Source: JALYTY01 sp964546935 (GTDB lineage Bacteria > Vulcanimicrobiota > Vulcanimicrobiia > Vulcanimicrobiales > Vulcanimicrobiaceae). Taken from it: a DNA stretch of 64,000 nucleotides. The stretch's first letter is position 1. The number at the start of each line of letters is the position of its first letter. A program made the position numbers and the translations under genes. The notes under the pieces were generated by a model. It was not told the origin of the DNA and ran no database searches. It saw nothing but the letters and a program-made list of their open reading frames with translations. The stretch lies in the NCBI GenBank assembly GCA_964546935.1, contig CAZJLJ010000005.1, positions 1 to 64,000 of the forward strand, read 5' to 3'. Shown one piece after another: positions 40,411 through 49,473 of this stretch.

Positions 40411-42455
40411 TAAGCGTTCACCAAATCGATCGTGGCGACGCCGTTGCCGCCCGCTTCCCGCAGCGGCGCAATCCGCTCGTCGTGAGCGCTCGTTCCGCCT
40501 CCATCCCAAATCGTACGCCGCTTGTCGCTGTGAGCAGCGCTCTCATCCTGAGCCTGTCGAAGGACGGGCGAGAGCGCAGCGCCGTAGCGCTTGTCGCCGA
40601 AGCTTCCGTCGAACGGTTTGGCCGCTGCAGCGATGACTGCAGCATCCAACTCTTCGACCGTCGGCAGCGCGACATCCAATTGTTGAGCCAATCCCACGAG
40701 CATTTCCAAATCGGAGAGTGGGCCGTCCGGCGCTTCCAGCGACTGATTTACCGGAAGCAGATTGCCGGCAAGATTCATCGTTGTGCCGCTCTTTTCAAAA
40801 GAACCTTTGGCCGGCAGCACAAGGTCTGCCAGCTCCGCCGTTTCGGTCATGAAAAGATCGGTGACCACCACGAACGCCGTCTTTTCCAACGCTTCGCGTA
40901 CGGCAAAGCGATCGGGCGCATTGCGCACCGGATTTACACCGAAGAGCGATAGCACGTCCATTTTGCCCTGACGCGCTTGTTCGAAGATTTGGAACGAATC
41001 CAACGCGCCTTCTTGCGGCAGCACTCCCATCGCCTCCGCACCGCGCGCGTTGGGCTGTTCGCCCGTGATGTACGTGCTGTACTGGAAGCCGCTTGCCGCG
41101 TTTACCAGTTCCAAGCCGAGCGCCGGATCGGCGCCGTCCCAGATCAACGCGACGTGCGCACCTTGCGGAATCTGCGCGACGGCATCTGCAACGCTCGCGA
41201 CATCGACGTGGTCGACGTTCGGACGCGGCTCACTGCAAGCGATGCGAATAAGCTTTGCGCCGTTCTTCACGGCTTTGAGGACGCGCAGCCACATGACGGG
41301 AGCGCGTTCCACCGGGGATTCTCCGGCGAACACAATTGCGCCGGCTTTTTCCAACGACTGCAGGGAACCCGATTTCGATCCCGGCGTCGCCTGCCGCTGT
41401 ATGCCCGCACGCCAATCGACATTGTTGGCGCCGATCTTGCGGAAGAGCCACTGCATCAGGTAGGCTTCTTCATTCAATAGCCGTCCGCCGCCGATCGTGC
41501 CGATCGATGCACCAGCGGATGCCTGCGCCTCCTTAAGCGCTTTGGCCCAAATGATAAACGCGTCGTCCCAGCTGATTTGAACGAATTCGCCGTTGTGTTT
41601 GTAGAGCGGCTGCGTGACGCGTTCTTTAGAACCGTAAAATCCGATGTTGTAGCGGCCCCGGTCGCAGAGCCACCCGTCCGAGATCGCGTCGTCGTGTTCG
41701 ACCGACATGGTGCGCAGCACGTTGCCGAAACGAACGTCCGAGAACTGCTGGCATCCTACCGAACATTGCGTGCAGCTTGTCTGCGTCCGCTGGAGATCCC
41801 ACGGACGCGATTTGAAGCGGTACGTCTTCGACGTAAGCGCGCCGACGGGACACAGCTCCGTTACGTTACCGGTAAAGTTGTGCGTATATGGATCGCCGGT
41901 CGACGTAGCGATGATATCGTTATGGCCGCGGTCTTTCACGATCAACTGCCGTTCGGCTGCGATGATGTCGTCGAACCGCACGCAGCGTTGGCAAACGACG
42001 CACCGCTCTTCGTCCAAAACGATCGTCGGGCCAAGGTCGACGCCTTTTGGTTTGCTCAGTTTGCCTTCGGCAACGTCCGATGCGCCGCGTCCATACGCCA
42101 TCGCGTAGTCTTGCAAATCGCACTCGCCGCCTTTATCGCAGATCGGGCAGTCCAGCGGGTGATTCACGAGCAGCAGCTCGAGAATCATCGAGCGCCCGGC
42201 ATCGACCTTCGCGTTTTGCGTCTTTACGACCATACCTTGCGCAACCGGCGTATTACACGCGATCTGCAGCTTCGGCATGCCTTCGATTTCAACGAGGCAG
42301 ACGCGGCAGAGACCGGCCGGTCCGAGTTTCGTATGATAGCAATAGACCGGAATCTCTTGCTTGATCGCTTTAGCCGCTTCGACGAGCAACGTGCCTTTCG
42401 GTACCGAGACCGGCACGCCGTCGATCGTTAGCGAAACCATTTGTTCGTCTGCCAT
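40410..42455 (-). CDS. nuoG: NADH-quinone oxidoreductase subunit G
   Basis: 681-residue Fe-S subunit of the hydrophilic arm. N-terminal clusters: [2Fe-2S] CYHTKLGPAGLCRVCLVEIE, His-Cys [4Fe-4S] HPLDCPICDKGGECDLQDYA, and CVVCQRCVRFDDI. The molybdopterin-oxidoreductase-like part begins with CTQCSVGCQQ, where an N7-type fourth cluster could sit (C-x2-C-x3-C and a later WLCDRGR). The extreme C-terminus contains LRQAQDE, the translation of a REP-like repeat at 40543-40565, inside a poorly conserved tail. Abuts nuoF (stop 42456, start 42455). Confidence 0.95.
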   Translation of the reverse strand: MADEQMVSLTIDGVPVSVPKGTLLVEAAKAIKQEIPVYCYHTKLGPAGLCRVCLVEIEGMPKLQIACNTPVAQGMVVKTQNAKVDAGRSMILELLLVNHPLDCPICDKGGECDLQDYAMAYGRGASDVAEGKLSKPKGVDLGPTIVLDEERCVVCQRCVRFDDIIAAERQLIVKDRGHNDIIATSTGDPYTHNFTGNVTELCPVGALTSKTYRFKSRPWDLQRTQTSCTQCSVGCQQFSDVRFGNVLRTMSVEHDDAISDGWLCDRGRYNIGFYGSKERVTQPLYKHNGEFVQISWDDAFIIWAKALKEAQASAGASIGTIGGGRLLNEEAYLMQWLFRKIGANNVDWRAGIQRQATPGSKSGSLQSLEKAGAIVFAGESPVERAPVMWLRVLKAVKNGAKLIRIACSEPRPNVDHVDVASVADAVAQIPQGAHVALIWDGADPALGLELVNAASGFQYSTYITGEQPNARGAEAMGVLPQEGALDSFQIFEQARQGKMDVLSLFGVNPVRNAPDRFAVREALEKTAFVVVTDLFMTETAELADLVLPAKGSFEKSGTTMNLAGNLLPVNQSLEAPDGPLSDLEMLVGLAQQLDVALPTVEELDAAVIAAAAKPFDGSFGDKRYGAALSPVLRQAQDESAAHSDKRRTIWDGGGTSAHDERIAPLREAGGNGVATIDLVNA
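40543..40565. repeat. REP-like palindromic repeat, copy within nuoG 3' end
   Basis: TCATCCTGAGCCTGTCGAAG, continuing GAC, is the consensus-looking copy of the element. It is read through in frame on the minus strand as LRQAQDE. Related copies are at 17345-17366 and, truncated by a gap, at 24634-24643. Confidence 0.6.
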
Positions 42456-43721
42456 TTACACTTTTTCCAGAAGAGCGGCGTCGGCGAGACGCGCTTCGAA
42501 TTGCTCGGGGAAGCGGTTGAAAACCGACATTAGGAACGGTTCGATCGAATCGCCCAACGCGCATAGATTCAATCCGGTGATCGTCGTGCTGACGCGCTTG
42601 ATCATTTCAAGATCGCTACGTAGACCGCGTCCTTCGACAAAGCGGTGGAGCACACGCTCCAGCCAGTATCCGCCTTCACGGCACGGCGTGCATTGTCCGC
42701 ACGATTCGTGGGCATAAAAACGAATCATGTTGAAAGAGGCTTTGACGAAATCCGTCGAGTCGTCGAAGACGGTGAACGCACCGGATCCCATCATCGAGCC
42801 GGCCTTCGCCATACTTTCGTAATCGTACGGATAGTCAAGATGCTCTTCGAAAATGCACGCCGACGAACCGCCGCCCGGCTGTACCGCCATGAACTTGCGT
42901 CCGGGACGTAAGCCGCCCGCGATCTCGATGATTTCGCGAATCGTCGTGCCCACCGGAACTTCGTAATTGCCCTGCTTTTGCACGTGCCCTGAAACCGAAA
43001 CGATCTTGTAGCCTTTGCTGCGCTCGGTTCCGACCGAAGCGAACCATTCGGGACCGCGCTCCAGAATCGGAACGAGATAGGCCAGCGTCTCGACGTTGTT
43101 CACGACCGTCGGCATACCGTAAAGTCCGGCAACCGCGGGGAACGGCGGTTTCAATCGCGGCTCGCCGCGTTTGCCTTCAAGAGAATTCAGCAGCCCGGTC
43201 TCTTCGCCGCAAATATAAGCGCCCGCACCGCGATGCACGGTGACTTCAAGGTCGTAGCCCGAGCCGAAAAGATTTTTACCGACATACCCTGCAGCCCGCG
43301 CTTCGGCGAGCGCGCGCATGAAGATTTCGTAGCCTTCTTTGAATTCGCCGCGAATATAGATGAACGCGTGATGCGAATTGATGCCGTACGCGCCGAGCAA
43401 CATGCCTTCGAGAACTAAGTGCGGCGTCTGCTCCAGCAACATGTGGTCTTTGAACGTGCCCGGTTCGGCCTCGTCGCAATTGCAAACGAGATAGCGCGGT
43501 GCATCGTTCTTCGGCAAGAAACTCCACTTGCGCCCGGTTGGGAAACCTGCGCCGCCGCGTCCACGCAATCCCGACTTGTCGCACGCCTCGAAAACGTCGT
43601 TCGGCGTAAGCTCGCGCACGGCGCGCTCCCACTGCTTGTAACCGCCGCGATCGCGGTAGACGTTGATATCGGTGAGATTTGCCTCACCGATTCCCTCAGT
43701 CAGTACTTTAGTGACCGGCAT
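42456..43721 (-). CDS. nuoF: NADH-quinone oxidoreductase subunit F (NADH/FMN site)
   Basis: 421 residues; oxidises NADH via FMN and the N3 cluster. Motifs: SGLRGRGGAGFPTGRKWSF (NADH/FMN glycine loop), YLVCNCDEAEPGTFKDH, GAGAYICGEETGLLNSLEGK, KPPFPAVAGLYGMPTVVNNV and the N3 cysteines ESCGQCTPCREGGYWLER with LNLCALGDS. Overlaps the end of nuoE by 14 bases. Confidence 0.97.
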   Translation of the reverse strand: MPVTKVLTEGIGEANLTDINVYRDRGGYKQWERAVRELTPNDVFEACDKSGLRGRGGAGFPTGRKWSFLPKNDAPRYLVCNCDEAEPGTFKDHMLLEQTPHLVLEGMLLGAYGINSHHAFIYIRGEFKEGYEIFMRALAEARAAGYVGKNLFGSGYDLEVTVHRGAGAYICGEETGLLNSLEGKRGEPRLKPPFPAVAGLYGMPTVVNNVETLAYLVPILERGPEWFASVGTERSKGYKIVSVSGHVQKQGNYEVPVGTTIREIIEIAGGLRPGRKFMAVQPGGGSSACIFEEHLDYPYDYESMAKAGSMMGSGAFTVFDDSTDFVKASFNMIRFYAHESCGQCTPCREGGYWLERVLHRFVEGRGLRSDLEMIKRVSTTITGLNLCALGDSIEPFLMSVFNRFPEQFEARLADAALLEKV

Positions 43722-44607
43722 TGTTACCTTCTTCTTGCAAGTCGAATACGCCGTGACGATCGACGACCGCGCGTTCGCGCGAACGGCCCGTAAATTCCAC
43801 CGGCTTCGTCAGGAACCGATCGAGCATGATCACGCCGCTTTCGTCGCCCACGCCGCCCGCGTTATTCGGCAGCGTTGAACTGCGCGTGCCCGGCGCTTTG
43901 CCGCCCGTGCCGACTTGCGTATCTTGCTGAACAGTCCACGTCCGGCCCGGCTTCTCCGTTTGCGCGAGCGGCTTGGTTTTATACGTTCCGGCACGCATCA
44001 GGTCGATCATCTGATCGATCGTTTGCGGCGTCAAATCGTAAACGAATTCGAGATTGACCTGCATGCACGTTGCACGATCGCACGCGGCAAGACACTCGAC
44101 TTCTTCGTACGAGAACAAGCCGTCGTCCGTCGTTTCGAGATGGCCGATACCGAGCTTCTCCCGGAAATACGCCATGATGTCGTCCGCACCGTTGATTTGA
44201 CACATCAGTCCGCGGCAAACCTGAAGCATATATTTGCCGACCGGTTTGCGGAAGAACAGCGTGTAGAAAGAAACGGTCGACTCGACTACGGCGGCCGACA
44301 GATTCAACATCTCGGCCGCGGCACGCATTGCATCTTGCGTAACATAGCCTTGGTGTTGTTGGAATAAGTGCATCATCGGCAAAAGCGCCGAACGCGGATC
44401 TTCGTATTGCGCGATGATCGCTTCGCACTCCGGCTTCAATTGCGAGAGCAGCGTTTGGAAGCTTCCGGTCAATGGATCGATTTTTTGCTCCGGAGCCCGC
44501 TTTAGACCGCTTTGCTCTAAATGCGGTTCGTTTACGGCTTCGATGTTTTGCGATGCAAGACGCTGCTCGTTGCCGTCGCCCATCGGCGGATTCGGTGAGT
44601 TATGCAT
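43708..44607 (-). CDS. nuoE: NADH-quinone oxidoreductase subunit E with unusual terminal extensions
   Basis: The thioredoxin-like [2Fe-2S] subunit. The core spans about residues 50-215: FQQHQGYVTQDAMRAAAEML, VESTVSFYTLFFRKPVGKY, and cluster ligands in QVCRGLMCQING (C-x4-C) and VECLAACDRATCMQVN (C-x3-C). At 299 residues it is much longer than the usual 160-180. About 50 charged residues precede the core. About 85 low-complexity residues follow it (from KTKPLAQTEKPGR, with GTGGKAPGTRSSTLPNNAGG), a tail with no known domain. Start ATG shares one base with the nuoD stop (TAATG). Confidence 0.94.
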   Translation of the reverse strand: MHNSPNPPMGDGNEQRLASQNIEAVNEPHLEQSGLKRAPEQKIDPLTGSFQTLLSQLKPECEAIIAQYEDPRSALLPMMHLFQQHQGYVTQDAMRAAAEMLNLSAAVVESTVSFYTLFFRKPVGKYMLQVCRGLMCQINGADDIMAYFREKLGIGHLETTDDGLFSYEEVECLAACDRATCMQVNLEFVYDLTPQTIDQMIDLMRAGTYKTKPLAQTEKPGRTWTVQQDTQVGTGGKAPGTRSSTLPNNAGGVGDESGVIMLDRFLTKPVEFTGRSRERAVVDRHGVFDLQEEGNNAGH

Positions 44608-45827
44608 TAGCGATCGACCTCGCCGAAGACCGGATCGAGCGAACCGATGCAGACCACGAGATCTGCGATCAAATTGCCCGGTGCAATGGCTTTCAACGCT
44701 TGTAAATTGTAGAGCGATGCCGGGCGTGTACGCACGCGATACGGGCGGTTCTCGCCGTTGCTAACGAGATAGAAGCCAAGTTCGCCGCGCGGTCCCTCGA
44801 CGGGTTGATAAACGTCTCCCGGCGGCACGCGGAAGCCTTCGCTGACGATCTTGAAGTGATGAATCAACGCTTCCATCGAAAGTGCGATCGTTTCTTTCGG
44901 CGGCTGGAAGATCTTCGGATCGTCGATCAAAACCGTTCCGGGAATATCCAGGTCTTCCCGAACCTGCTTGAGGATCTTGTGCGATTCTTCCATTTCGTCG
45001 AGGCGCACCAAGAAACGCGCATATGCGTCGCCTTCTACGCGCGTCGGCACGTTGAACTCATACTTCTCGTATCCGCAATACGGAAATGCGCGGCGAACGT
45101 CGTACGCAACGCCGCTTGCGCGCAGCGCCGGACCCGTTACGCCCCATTGAACCGCCTCTTCGGGCGAGAGATAGCCGACGTCGATCGTGCGGTCTTGGAA
45201 AATCGGGTTAGCCTGGAGCAATCCCCGCAATTCGCGCATGCGTCCCGGGAATTTTTGGATCAACGCGTCGAGCTTCGCAAGGAAGCCTTCGGGGAGATCG
45301 CCGTTCACGCCGCCGACGCGAACGTAATTCGGATGCATGCGCGCGCCGCCAGCCGCTTCTTGCAGATCCAGAATGTTCTCGCGTAAGTCGAAACAGTAGA
45401 AAAACACCGAGATAGCGCCAAGATCGATGGCGTGCGTGCCCAGCCAAACGCAATGCGATGCAATTCGCGTAAGCTCGGCCATAAGCACCCGAATCTGCGA
45501 AGCGCGCGGCGGAATGCGATCGGTAACGCCGAGCAACTTTTCCACGCCTAGCGCATAGGCCAGGGCGTTGCTCTCCGGAGCAAGATAATCCATGCGCTCG
45601 ACGTTCGTCTGCGCTTGCGACCAAAAGAGATTTTCGCAATTCTTCTCGATGCCGGTGTGCAGATAGCCGATCTCCGGCTCTGCTTTGACGACGGTTTCGC
45701 CGTTGATCTCCAGCATGATTTGAAGGACGCCATGAGTCGACGGGTGTTGCGGACCCATCGAGAGCACCATCGCGTTACCTTCTTGCGAAACGATCTCCGG
45801 TGTAAGCGGAGTGGTGCTCATGCTCAT
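44607..45827 (-). CDS. nuoD: NADH-quinone oxidoreductase subunit D (49 kDa)
   Basis: 406 residues from ATG 45827, which overlaps the nuoC stop (ATGA). Forms the quinone-binding cavity with NuoB. Motifs: GPQHPSTHGVLQIMLEINGE, EPEIGYLHTGIEKNCENLFW, MDYLAPESNALAYALGVEKL, RIASHCVWLGTHAIDLGAIS, GVTGPALRASGVAYDVRRAF and a C-terminal RTRPASLYNLQAL. The frame runs 100 codons further upstream but that part is antisense-like and arginine-rich within nuoC, so it is excluded. Confidence 0.97.
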   Translation of the reverse strand: MSMSTTPLTPEIVSQEGNAMVLSMGPQHPSTHGVLQIMLEINGETVVKAEPEIGYLHTGIEKNCENLFWSQAQTNVERMDYLAPESNALAYALGVEKLLGVTDRIPPRASQIRVLMAELTRIASHCVWLGTHAIDLGAISVFFYCFDLRENILDLQEAAGGARMHPNYVRVGGVNGDLPEGFLAKLDALIQKFPGRMRELRGLLQANPIFQDRTIDVGYLSPEEAVQWGVTGPALRASGVAYDVRRAFPYCGYEKYEFNVPTRVEGDAYARFLVRLDEMEESHKILKQVREDLDIPGTVLIDDPKIFQPPKETIALSMEALIHHFKIVSEGFRVPPGDVYQPVEGPRGELGFYLVSNGENRPYRVRTRPASLYNLQALKAIAPGNLIADLVVCIGSLDPVFGEVDR

Positions 45828-46456
45828 TTTGCGTCGATCCCCTTGGTGTCGGTGATAACGCCGTCGGCCTGCGCTTTGCGAATTTGCTCTTGCAGCGCCT
45901 CGAGCGTGCGTCCCGACGGAGGCGTGCCCGCCTGTACGTTGCTCTTCAACGCGAACGCCGGTCGCGGCGAACGTTCCGCCGCCGGCCCGCGCAACGGATA
46001 ATCTTTGCGAAGCGGATGGCCTTCCCAATCGTTCGGCATTTGAATGCGACGCAGATCCGGGTGGCCTTCGAAAACGATTCCGAAGAGATCCCACACTTCG
46101 CGCTCGGCCCAGTCCGCCGTCTTCCATAGGTCGACCACGGTCGGCAGGCGCGGCTCTTCACCGTTGACACCGCACAGAACGCGCATACGCTGCGGCGTCC
46201 CGACTTCAGCTACCGTCGCCGCGCGCAGCGGCATTTTCAACAGATGGTAAACGACGTCGAAACGCGGAACGCGCGGAAGATAATCCACCGCGCCGAGATC
46301 CAACAACATCGTCCAACCTTCGGCTTTCAGCGCCGCAAGGCGTTCGTGTAATGCTTGCGGTTCGACGCGTTCGATGATCGCATCATCGATCGGTGGACGC
46401 ACGCTCGTTGGATCGATCGCGGCACCCGCGATCGGCGGTGTTTGCGTACTAGGCAT
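45824..46456 (-). CDS. nuoC: NADH-quinone oxidoreductase subunit C (30 kDa)
   Basis: 210 residues. Family motifs: LDLGAVDYLPRVPRFDVVYH, VPTVVDLWKTADWAEREVWD-type segment (LPTVVDLWKTADWAEREVWD), FGIVFEGHPDLRRIQMPNDW and EGHPLRKDYPL. It is a separate gene rather than a nuoCD fusion. Starts 31 bases after nuoB and overlaps nuoD by four bases. Confidence 0.96.
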   Translation of the reverse strand: MPSTQTPPIAGAAIDPTSVRPPIDDAIIERVEPQALHERLAALKAEGWTMLLDLGAVDYLPRVPRFDVVYHLLKMPLRAATVAEVGTPQRMRVLCGVNGEEPRLPTVVDLWKTADWAEREVWDLFGIVFEGHPDLRRIQMPNDWEGHPLRKDYPLRGPAAERSPRPAFALKSNVQAGTPPSGRTLEALQEQIRKAQADGVITDTKGIDAK

Positions 46457-46487
46457 ATTGGAACTCTCTCTCGAGTGAAAGCTTTAG

Positions 46488-46988
46488 CTACGAACGGGCT
46501 AAGATGCCGCCGCGGCCACCCTCGCGGATCTGTTGTTGAATCAGATTCACGGCGTAGAGCAGACCGTCGGGCGTTGGAGGACAGCCCGGAACGTAAACAT
46601 CGACCGGAATGATCGTGTCGATCCCTTGAATGACCGCGTAGTTGTCGAAGACGCCGCCCGAGCTCGCGCACGCGCCCATTGAAATCACCCATTTCGGATC
46701 GGCCATCTGATCGTAAAGACGCTTCACCACGGGGCCCATCTTTTGCGCAACGCGACCCGAAACGATCATCAAGTCGGCTTGGCGGGGCGAGCTGCGGAAG
46801 ACTTCGGAACCGAGACGCGCGATGTCGTACTCGGCCGACGTAACGGTCATCATCTCGATGGCACAGCACGCCAATCCCATGGTGAGCGGCCACACCGACG
46901 AGCTTTGGGCCCATCGCGCTACCTCGTCTAGACGCGCAAGCAAAAATTGTCCCGGGCCTATCTCCACTGAAAGCCTCCCTTTTTCCAC
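46488..46988 (-). CDS. nuoB: NADH-quinone oxidoreductase subunit B (cluster N2)
   Basis: 166 residues. The N2 [4Fe-4S] ligands are seen in LTMGLACCAIEMM (adjacent cysteines), MGACASSGGVFDNYAVIQGI and VYVPGCPPTPDGLLYAV. The annotated ATG overlaps nuoA by 31 bases; a GTG seven codons later (46967) would shorten the overlap to ten. NuoB donates electrons to quinone at the NuoB/D interface. Confidence 0.96.
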   Translation of the reverse strand: MEKGRLSVEIGPGQFLLARLDEVARWAQSSSVWPLTMGLACCAIEMMTVTSAEYDIARLGSEVFRSSPRQADLMIVSGRVAQKMGPVVKRLYDQMADPKWVISMGACASSGGVFDNYAVIQGIDTIIPVDVYVPGCPPTPDGLLYAVNLIQQQIREGGRGGILARS

Positions 46989-47311
46989 ACGTACGCGTAT
47001 CCAATTGCAAGCACGATTACAAAAATGATCATCTCGATCAAGCCGAAAACGCGCAGGGCGTGCATTTGAACGGCCCAGGGATAGAACGACGCCGCTTCAA
47101 CATCGAAGATGACGAAGAGCATTGCTACTAGGTAGAAGCGCACCGGAAAGCGGCCGGCGACCGCGGACGTCGGCTCGACGCCGCATTCGTATGCTTCTTG
47201 TTTTTGAGGATTTGGTTTGCTGCGCCCAAGCAGGCCGGGCAAAAATGTGAACAACAGCGCGGCCGCGAGCGCGACGCAGAGATATATTGCGACGGGACCA
47301 TACGGATTCAT
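46958..47311 (-). CDS. nuoA: NADH-quinone oxidoreductase subunit A
   Basis: 117 residues, three helices, first gene of the complex I operon. The TM1-2 loop motif NPQKQEAYECGVEPTSAVAG (with the conserved cysteine) and VRFYLVAMLFVIFDVEAASF are diagnostic. The 111-base space to the divergent Ig-like protein gene must hold the operon promoter; I could not single out convincing -35/-10 boxes. Confidence 0.97.
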   Translation of the reverse strand: MNPYGPVAIYLCVALAAALLFTFLPGLLGRSKPNPQKQEAYECGVEPTSAVAGRFPVRFYLVAMLFVIFDVEAASFYPWAVQMHALRVFGLIEMIIFVIVLAIGYAYVWKKGGFQWR

Positions 47312-47422
47312 GGCTTGTGAAAGTTTTCACAAGCAACCGCGATTACCTGGGCAAGTGGTGGTAAACGGTGCATCCTTCCGCTCGCAAAGGCGCAGCCGAG
47401 AATCGAAGCGTACTTCTATCGC

Positions 47423-47887
47423 ATGCGCAACTTAGTTCTTGGCCTGGTCGTGCTGCTCACAATGGGCGACGGTTGTTCAAGCGGCGTCGTGGGCGTGCAG
47501 GACTATGGGAGCGTTACCGGCCGCGTTCTCGACGCGACCACCAACAAGCCCGTGCCGAACGCAATCGTATCGGTCGGTTCGCTTTTTACATCCACGGCAG
47601 ACGCGCAAGGCGGCTTTACCATGCCGCGCGTGCCGGTGGGTGAGCAGCAGGTGACGGCCCGCGCACCCGGGTTCACCACGGCCAGCCAGGAAGTCCGCAT
47701 CCGGAAAGAGCGACCGGCGACTGTTGGCTACCTTAGAATCGTTCCGTTAGCGAAGCCGCAAGGCGTCCCGACGCTTCCGCCGCCGCCGACCCCGCCGCCC
47801 CCGACGCCCACCGCCGTCCCAACCTGGCAGCCTGGGTCACCCTCGCCGTCGGCTTCTCCGGTTCCAGCGGCTACCGTATTCCCTTAA
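47423..47887 (+). CDS. exported protein with carboxypeptidase-regulatory-like domain and Pro-rich tail
   Basis: 154 residues. A short hydrophobic signal (NLVLGLVVLLTMGDGC) ends in a cysteine that may be lipidated, though the GDGC box is not ideal. Residues about 29-110 are one CarboxypepD_reg-like Ig module (YGSVTGRVLDATTNKPVPNA, GGFTMPRVPVGEQQVTARAP). The last 45 residues are almost all Pro, Thr, Ser and Ala (TPPPPTPTAVPTWQPGSPSP). Probably a small surface or periplasmic structural protein. Divergent from nuoA; its end overlaps the convergent antiporter gene by four bases. Function unknown. Confidence 0.75.
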   Translation: MRNLVLGLVVLLTMGDGCSSGVVGVQDYGSVTGRVLDATTNKPVPNAIVSVGSLFTSTADAQGGFTMPRVPVGEQQVTARAPGFTTASQEVRIRKERPATVGYLRIVPLAKPQGVPTLPPPPTPPPPTPTAVPTWQPGSPSPSASPVPAATVFP

Positions 47888-49473
47888 GCCAACCGCAAGT
47901 CCGCGAGATCGAGGTCGTACTCGATCCCGCGATAGACGTCGTCGGGAATCTCGCCCGCCGCCCGAAGGCGGCTAATCTCGCGCCGCTCTGCCTGCAACGC
48001 TTCGTTTTGAAGCCGGTGATCGACCGCGTTCTCCGGAGGCTCGCCTTCGTCGGTATCACCTTTCAAATGGCCGCGCAAATGTTCGACGCGCTCTTCATAC
48101 TCTCGCAGCAACCGGCCGGCTAGCTCGAATTCCGTTGCCGACTTGAACGTCGGCTCCAGCTCGTGCAGACGCCGCAGACCCGCCTCTAACGCCTTGATTC
48201 GTACGGTGGCGTCGTGTCTTTGCATTCTGGAAGCTTCGCCCACTCCGAGCCATTGAATAAGCGGCGCCAGCGTGAGTCCTTGGCCTACGAGCGTCACCAA
48301 AATCACGACGATGGTAATGGCAACGATTTCGGCACGGCCGGAGAGCGGCTGACCGCTTTTAGTCGTGTAGGGAATCGCTAGCGCGGCCGCAAGCGACACG
48401 ATTCCACGCACGCCCGAATAGCCGACCAACAAGCGTTCGCGCCAGCCAACGGGAGCTTCGTATGCACGCACCCATGCGAACTGTCTCCAAAACGCGTACG
48501 AACTGAATACGTACGCAAACCGAACCGCAATAATCGTAACGCAAACAAGAGCGGAGTGCATGATAAAAGACGAGATCGACTGAGTCATCGACATAATGAT
48601 GCTCCGCATTTGCAGTCCGATGAGAAGAAATACGAATGCGTTGAGCAAGAAAACCATGACGTCCCAAACGGCTGTGCCGACGATGCGGCTTTCCGAACTC
48701 ATGAAACTGCTGGAGCGGCGGCCCAAATACATTCCGGCTGCGACTGAAGCCAAAACCCCGGAAGCGCCTAAAGCTTCCGCCGGAAGATACGATGCGTACG
48801 GTGTGATAAGAAGAACGACGGTTACGAGCATCGCATCGTCGAGCATCTCGACGCGCAGAAAGCGTAGAGTCGCTTCGATCAATACGGCGCACAACAATCC
48901 AATCGCGATACCAGCGAGCGTAACAAAGAAAAACGACACGCCCGCGGAGCGCAACGAAAAGACGCCTGCGACAGCAGCGGCTACCGCATAACGGTAGAGC
49001 GTTAGCGCGGTTGCGTCATTTATTAGACCTTCGGCGGTGAGAATTGCCACGATGCGCCGCGGGACGGAGAACCGTTCGAAAATTGCTTCGGGTGCAATCG
49101 AGTCCGGCGGCGCTACAATTGCCCCGAGCACAAACGCCATCGGCCAAGAAAGCCCGATAACGTTATGCGCCAGTAGCGCGACGATGACCGTGGTAACAAT
49201 GACCAATCCAACGGACAGCGCTAAAATGGGCCGGATATCACGTTTGAACGCGAACCAGTCGGTCGTCCAACCGCCGTAGACCAGCAGCGGCGGAAGCACG
49301 ATCAAAAAAATCGTTTGCGGATCGAGCTTTATCGAAGGCGCATTCGGGACGAACGCGAGAACCAGCCCTCCCAACAGAAACACGATCGGATAGGGAATGG
49401 AAATACGTTTTGCGAGCGTTCCGAGCGCTACGATCGCAGACAACAACGCCAGAAGAAAAAGCGCGTGATTCAT
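47884..49473 (-). CDS. Na+/H+ antiporter, CPA1 (NhaP-like) family
   Basis: 529 residues: about twelve membrane helices (1-410) and a cytosolic C-terminal helical tail (about 410-529). CPA1 motifs: LPPLLVYGGWTTDW, FVLGAIVAPPDSIAPEAIFE (the aspartate of the ion site is the D of PPDS), LTAEGLINDATALTLYRYAV (the usual second acidic residue is N-D here) and YSGVRGIVSLAAALAIPYT. It exchanges monovalent cations for protons for pH or salt homeostasis. Upstream cobU overlaps it by four bases, an apparently unrelated pairing. Confidence 0.93.
   Translation of the reverse strand: MNHALFLLALLSAIVALGTLAKRISIPYPIVFLLGGLVLAFVPNAPSIKLDPQTIFLIVLPPLLVYGGWTTDWFAFKRDIRPILALSVGLVIVTTVIVALLAHNVIGLSWPMAFVLGAIVAPPDSIAPEAIFERFSVPRRIVAILTAEGLINDATALTLYRYAVAAAVAGVFSLRSAGVSFFFVTLAGIAIGLLCAVLIEATLRFLRVEMLDDAMLVTVVLLITPYASYLPAEALGASGVLASVAAGMYLGRRSSSFMSSESRIVGTAVWDVMVFLLNAFVFLLIGLQMRSIIMSMTQSISSFIMHSALVCVTIIAVRFAYVFSSYAFWRQFAWVRAYEAPVGWRERLLVGYSGVRGIVSLAAALAIPYTTKSGQPLSGRAEIVAITIVVILVTLVGQGLTLAPLIQWLGVGEASRMQRHDATVRIKALEAGLRRLHELEPTFKSATEFELAGRLLREYEERVEHLRGHLKGDTDEGEPPENAVDHRLQNEALQAERREISRLRAAGEIPDDVYRGIEYDLDLADLRLA

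Noticed and set aside
45828..46127. 100-codon N-terminal extension of nuoD
   Set aside because: Arginine- and glycine-rich sequence overlapping nuoC; the ATG at 45827 overlapping the nuoC stop gives the normal NuoD length.
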